Assembly: GCA_021773135.1 (NCBI GenBank)
Contig: JAJFKP010000062.1
Location: forward strand, 1-46,513
Direction of reading: 5' to 3'
Source of the DNA: Woeseiaceae bacterium
GTDB taxonomy: Bacteria; Pseudomonadota; Gammaproteobacteria; Steroidobacterales; Woeseiaceae
Length of the DNA stretch: 46,513 bases
Part shown: positions 44,221 to 46,513 of the stretch, one piece after another
How the letters are laid out: each line of letters starts with the position of its first letter
Numbering within the stretch: the stretch's first letter is position 1
Notes under the pieces: model-generated
What the model saw: the letters and a program-made list of their open reading frames with translations, nothing else
Databases searched by the model: none
What the model was told of the DNA's origin: nothing
Translations under genes and position numbers: made by a program

Positions 44221-45459
44221 TTAGTCGAGTATCGCCACGGGAATCAAGGCGCTGCCAATGCCATAAACGCCTTCCTGTTCCTCTGTCCAGGCGAGGATGA
44301 GGTCGTCATTACTAATCGCAATTTGCGGCACGCTGAATGCGAATACGTCCGTTGCAAGCTCAATCAGCAAGTCATCACTCATCCCACCTTGCGGCGAAAC
44401 ACGCTTGACCAGGAGATTTCCCCCTCCGGCAGAGTCGCTGCGCAGCCAGCTGACAACAAGATCACCGCCGGGGAGCAGCGCAGCTCCAACGTGTCCTGAG
44501 GGGCGATCAGTATCGACTGAAACCGGCGCCGAGAACGTGCGTCCGGCATCCGCCGACCATGCCGCTTTGACTTGCGGCACGTCGTTGGCTCCGGTAAACC
44601 ATACGGCGGCCACCCGATCGCCATTGGCCCGAATCACCGGACCGTTAACAGGGCAGGCATCGATTTCCCAGCCATCATTACTTATGGCAATCCCCGGTTG
44701 CCATTCTCCGAACTCGCGCCTCGAAACATAAATATCGCGAGTTTCCTCGGTTGTTCGATTGCGATAAATAGCGACCGGGCCGGTTGCAGTCACAGCAATG
44801 TCGGTCTGGCAGCAGTCGCAGACCAGATCATCCACAAGCGCCTCGCGTACCGGCAGGGTATCGGTTCCGAACGTGCCGGCGCGCAGCGCCATGCCGCTGG
44901 CACGTACGTCGTTCTCGTCGAATTCGTTGACCATTTTGCGTCCGTCCAGCCACAGCATCCCCACGCCACCGGAATCGGGAAAAAGGCTGACAAAGCCGTG
45001 CTCGGTGTCAGTGCCATCATTGTGCGGGATGAATGCTTCCGACCAGCTGGATCCTGAATCCATAGACAGCGCGGCGTGTATATCGTACGCATAGCCACCA
45101 GCCTCCCGTCTGACCAGCCAGTGCGACGCCCAGAGCGATCCAGAGATCGCGACGACCGATGGAAAATCGGCCCAATTGACAAACCAGTTATCCGCTTGCG
45201 CGACCAACCTGGGGCTGCTCCAGGTCCGCTCATCGAACTGGCTTACTTTGAGGGCGTGGCCGTTTCCGGCAGGCTCTATCCAGCTCAGCAAAATGGTGCC
45301 ATCAGGCCCGGTCGAGATATTCGGAGCCATGGCATCTTCTGCAGCGGCAACAGACAGGTGCACTGGCGCTGGCGCCACCGTTGGTTCTGGCGAGCAGGCG
45401 GCCAGCATGAAGGACACGCCAGATAACGCGAATAGAGGTAACAACCAGGTTTTGTTCAT
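44221..45459 (-). CDS. BNR/sialidase-like repeat lipoprotein with CxCC motif
   Basis: A 412-residue lipoprotein: signal peptide, lipobox LAAC with Cys22, then a Pro/Ala linker. The body is a six-bladed beta-propeller of sialidase type, with Asp boxes SMDSGSSW (132-139) and SADAGRTF (302-309). A cysteine cluster CDCC (214-217) and a single Cys at 269 (DACPVNGP), next to YRNRTTEETRDIYVS, are unusual for a sialidase and suggest metal or disulfide chemistry. I would not call it a sialidase: the catalytic Arg triad is not visible. It is probably anchored in the outer membrane facing the periplasm or outside. It is convergent with the FHA gene. Confidence 0.75.
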   Translation of the reverse strand: MNKTWLLPLFALSGVSFMLAACSPEPTVAPAPVHLSVAAAEDAMAPNISTGPDGTILLSWIEPAGNGHALKVSQFDERTWSSPRLVAQADNWFVNWADFPSVVAISGSLWASHWLVRREAGGYAYDIHAALSMDSGSSWSEAFIPHNDGTDTEHGFVSLFPDSGGVGMLWLDGRKMVNEFDENDVRASGMALRAGTFGTDTLPVREALVDDLVCDCCQTDIAVTATGPVAIYRNRTTEETRDIYVSRREFGEWQPGIAISNDGWEIDACPVNGPVIRANGDRVAAVWFTGANDVPQVKAAWSADAGRTFSAPVSVDTDRPSGHVGAALLPGGDLVVSWLRSDSAGGGNLLVKRVSPQGGMSDDLLIELATDVFAFSVPQIAISNDDLILAWTEEQEGVYGIGSALIPVAILD

Positions 45460-45511
45460 ATGGTTATTATGGGTTGTGCAGCATTAATTGACCATGCCCC
45501 CTAATTTGAAA

Positions 45512-45539
45512 TTGATTCGACCGCGCGGAGCGTTATACT
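45512..45539 (+). promoter_or_regulatory. sigma70 promoter for tRNA-Cys
   Basis: TTGATT (45512-45517), a 16-bp spacer and TATACT (45534-45539), followed by a GC-rich discriminator (GCGACGCC). Transcription would start near 45546, about 55 bases before the tRNA. The form parallels the tRNA-Gly promoter. Confidence 0.65.
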
Positions 45540-45601
45540 GCGACGCCTTGGCACTTCTGTGCTATGTTTTTCTCGCTGAAATTCATTTTCGGCCAACCTG
45601 T

Positions 45602-45675
45602 GGCTAGGTGGCAGAGTGGTTATGCAGCGGCCTGCAAAGCCGCGGACATCGGTTCGATTCCGTTCCTAGCCTCCA
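45602..45675 (+). tRNA. cysT: tRNA-Cys (GCA anticodon)
   Basis: GGCTAGG and CCTAGCC form the acceptor stem, with discriminator T and encoded CCA (45673-45675). The anticodon arm GCGGCCTGCAAAGCCGC carries GCA, and the T-loop reads TTCGATTC. Length is 74 bases. It is the second tRNA of the conserved Gly-Cys-Leu order, here with its own promoter. Confidence 0.97.
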
Positions 45676-45856
45676 TCAGGTCCTAAGCGGGCTGCCAAGA
45701 AATCCCCCTGTTTTCTCAGTTGCTTCGCCCGAGTTCGCCCCCCAATGAGTCAGGGTGGCCCGCCAAGGTGCTGCGACTGCACCACCTGTACGGCAAAAGT
45801 CGGACCATCGAGCGGCGCATTGAATACGTGCAGCCACCCGCAATTTTTTTGCAACG

Positions 45857-46135
45857 CTAGTCCGGCTCCTCGAGGAGCACCAATCGTTTGCCGTTTTTGT
45901 ACCAGACTTCGCCCGTTTCACCGTTCATCCGAACAACCCAGGCGCCGGAATCAACGCCAGACGTATTTCCAGCAAAATAGACCCACTTGCCACTGCAGGC
46001 CGCGTTAGATCCTTCGGCGACGCTACAGGTCTGCTGCTGGGGAACTGCCTGCTGCTGCGCATTCAGCGGAGAGATCAGAGCGCCACCCAGTGCGGCGAGA
46101 CTCAATAATACGATCGTAAGGATTTTCTGTTGCAT
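45857..46135 (-). CDS. Small secreted protein of unknown function
   Basis: A 92-residue protein with a clear signal peptide (about 1-26, ending LNA/QQ), a short Gln-rich spacer, and a compact domain with two Cys (QTCS and AACSGK) that may pair. The rest is a beta-rich segment with WVYFAGN, WVVRMNGETGEVWYKNGK. GGAGAAG precedes the ATG at about five bases, supporting it as real. I do not recognise a family. It sits between tRNA-Cys and tRNA-Leu on the opposite strand. Confidence 0.65.
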   Translation of the reverse strand: MQQKILTIVLLSLAALGGALISPLNAQQQAVPQQQTCSVAEGSNAACSGKWVYFAGNTSGVDSGAWVVRMNGETGEVWYKNGKRLVLLEEPD

Positions 46136-46372
46136 CGGACTTCTCCATTCTTTTTATAATTGTGAGTAACTCAAAGCATAGCCTAAATGCGCTGTACATT
46201 TTAATGGCGCATTTATTGGAGCCTAACTATCGCTCTGCAGTGTGGTAAGGGTGGCGGTAGCCTTTTGCCAGCCAACAGTGTTTATAATGCGCGACTTCAG
46301 CGGCACATGAAAATGCCGATCCAAATCTGGGATAATTGGTGGTTCCCAGCCTCTAATGTCTTGTTTGGCGCA
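46136..46372. other. Intergenic region before tRNA-Leu
   Basis: About 240 bases. TATAAT at 46283-46288 and GATAAT at 46331-46336 could be -10 elements for tRNA-Leu, but neither has a good -35 at 16-18 bp. The minus-strand promoter of the small secreted protein must also lie here; I could not identify it. Confidence 0.35.
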
Positions 46373-46459
46373 GCCCGGGTGGCGGAACTGGTAGACGCTA
46401 CGGACTTAAAATCCGTTTCTCGAAAGGGAGTGCGGGTTCGATTCCCGCCCCGGGCACCA
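46373..46459 (+). tRNA. leuZ: tRNA-Leu (TAA anticodon)
   Basis: GCCCGGG and CCCGGGC form the acceptor stem, with discriminator A and encoded CCA (46457-46459). The length of 87 bases and long variable arm (TCTCGAAAGGGAG) mark a class II tRNA. The anticodon loop CTTAAAA carries TAA. It matches leuZ, the third tRNA of the E. coli glyW-cysT-leuZ cluster. Confidence 0.97.
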
Positions 46460-46507
46460 GGTTCGCCCGCAGTGCAGATAAATTCTACTCGCGACTGGTG
46501 CGAACCT
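46459..46507 (+). terminator. Hairpin directly after tRNA-Leu
   Basis: AGGTTCGC (46459-46466) is perfectly complementary to GCGAACCT (46500-46507), and an inner CAGT/ACTG pair (46470-46473 with 46494-46497) extends the stem. The loop is about 20 bases and only three T remain before the window ends. It may be a terminator or processing structure, or half of a longer repeat beyond the edge. Confidence 0.35.
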
Positions 46508-46513
46508 ACCTTT

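Noticed and set aside
45676-45856. A protein gene between tRNA-Cys and the small secreted protein
   Set aside because: The short frames here are arginine- and serine-rich, lack ribosome sites and overlap the real gene in other frames.

Overview
The window looks like chromosomal DNA from a gammaproteobacterium. The gene content is housekeeping and core metabolism, and two neighbourhoods match E. coli synteny: purB-roxA-nudJ-mnmA, and uvrC-pgsA followed by tRNA-Gly, tRNA-Cys and tRNA-Leu in the glyW-cysT-leuZ order. A class II DAHP synthase, DUF2333, a DUF7931-type protein and a family 5 uracil-DNA glycosylase suggest a non-enteric, probably environmental lineage (inference; I cannot place the order). 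No rRNA, CRISPR array or prophage was seen.

Layout. 1-836: the 5' end of an IS481-type transposase runs off the left edge. It is followed by a non-coding stretch with a 195-bp-period tandem duplication whose two copies each begin with something like a tRNA/tmRNA 3' end. 837-5577: thrA-thrB-thrC, an overlapping threonine operon. 5666-7129: a membrane-anchored NERD protein and a secreted cyclase-family hydrolase. 7126-9837 (minus): ABC ATPase, permease and tatD. 10003-11544: a secreted beta-solenoid repeat protein and a YgjP-like metalloprotease. 11584-13341 (minus): sirtuin and DUF2333 protein. 13473-21113 (minus): purB, roxA, DUF7931 protein, nudJ, mnmA, acnA. 21243-25832: fumC, CoA-pyrophosphatase Nudix, mazG, a possible 46-residue ORF, DUF1330 protein and a group II PLP decarboxylase.

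25848-29045: a probable stress-response locus. Paired 11-bp-period hexamer repeats precede a glycine-zipper envelope protein, a PepSY protein and a PhoP/PhoQ-like two-component system. 29032-31301 (minus): an NfeD-type membrane protease with a slipin. 31398-35633: a short asparaginase-domain protein, an ALDH7-type dehydrogenase (minus), class II DAHP synthase and RluE-like pseudouridine synthase (minus). 35771-38777: malate synthase and isocitrate dehydrogenase. With acnA and fumC the window carries several TCA/glyoxylate enzymes, but no isocitrate lyase. 38770-41891: UDG, uvrC, pgsA.

41925-46513: the tRNA-Gly/Cys/Leu group, with good promoters before tRNA-Gly and tRNA-Cys. The tRNAs are separated by accessory genes: a VOC protein, an unusual ExeA-like pseudo-ATPase fused to an FHA domain, a BNR-repeat lipoprotein with a CxCC motif, and a small secreted protein. 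I regard the pseudo-ATPase/FHA protein, the PhoP-box-like repeats, the beta-solenoid protein and the tRNA-end-like tandem repeat as the points most worth a second look.
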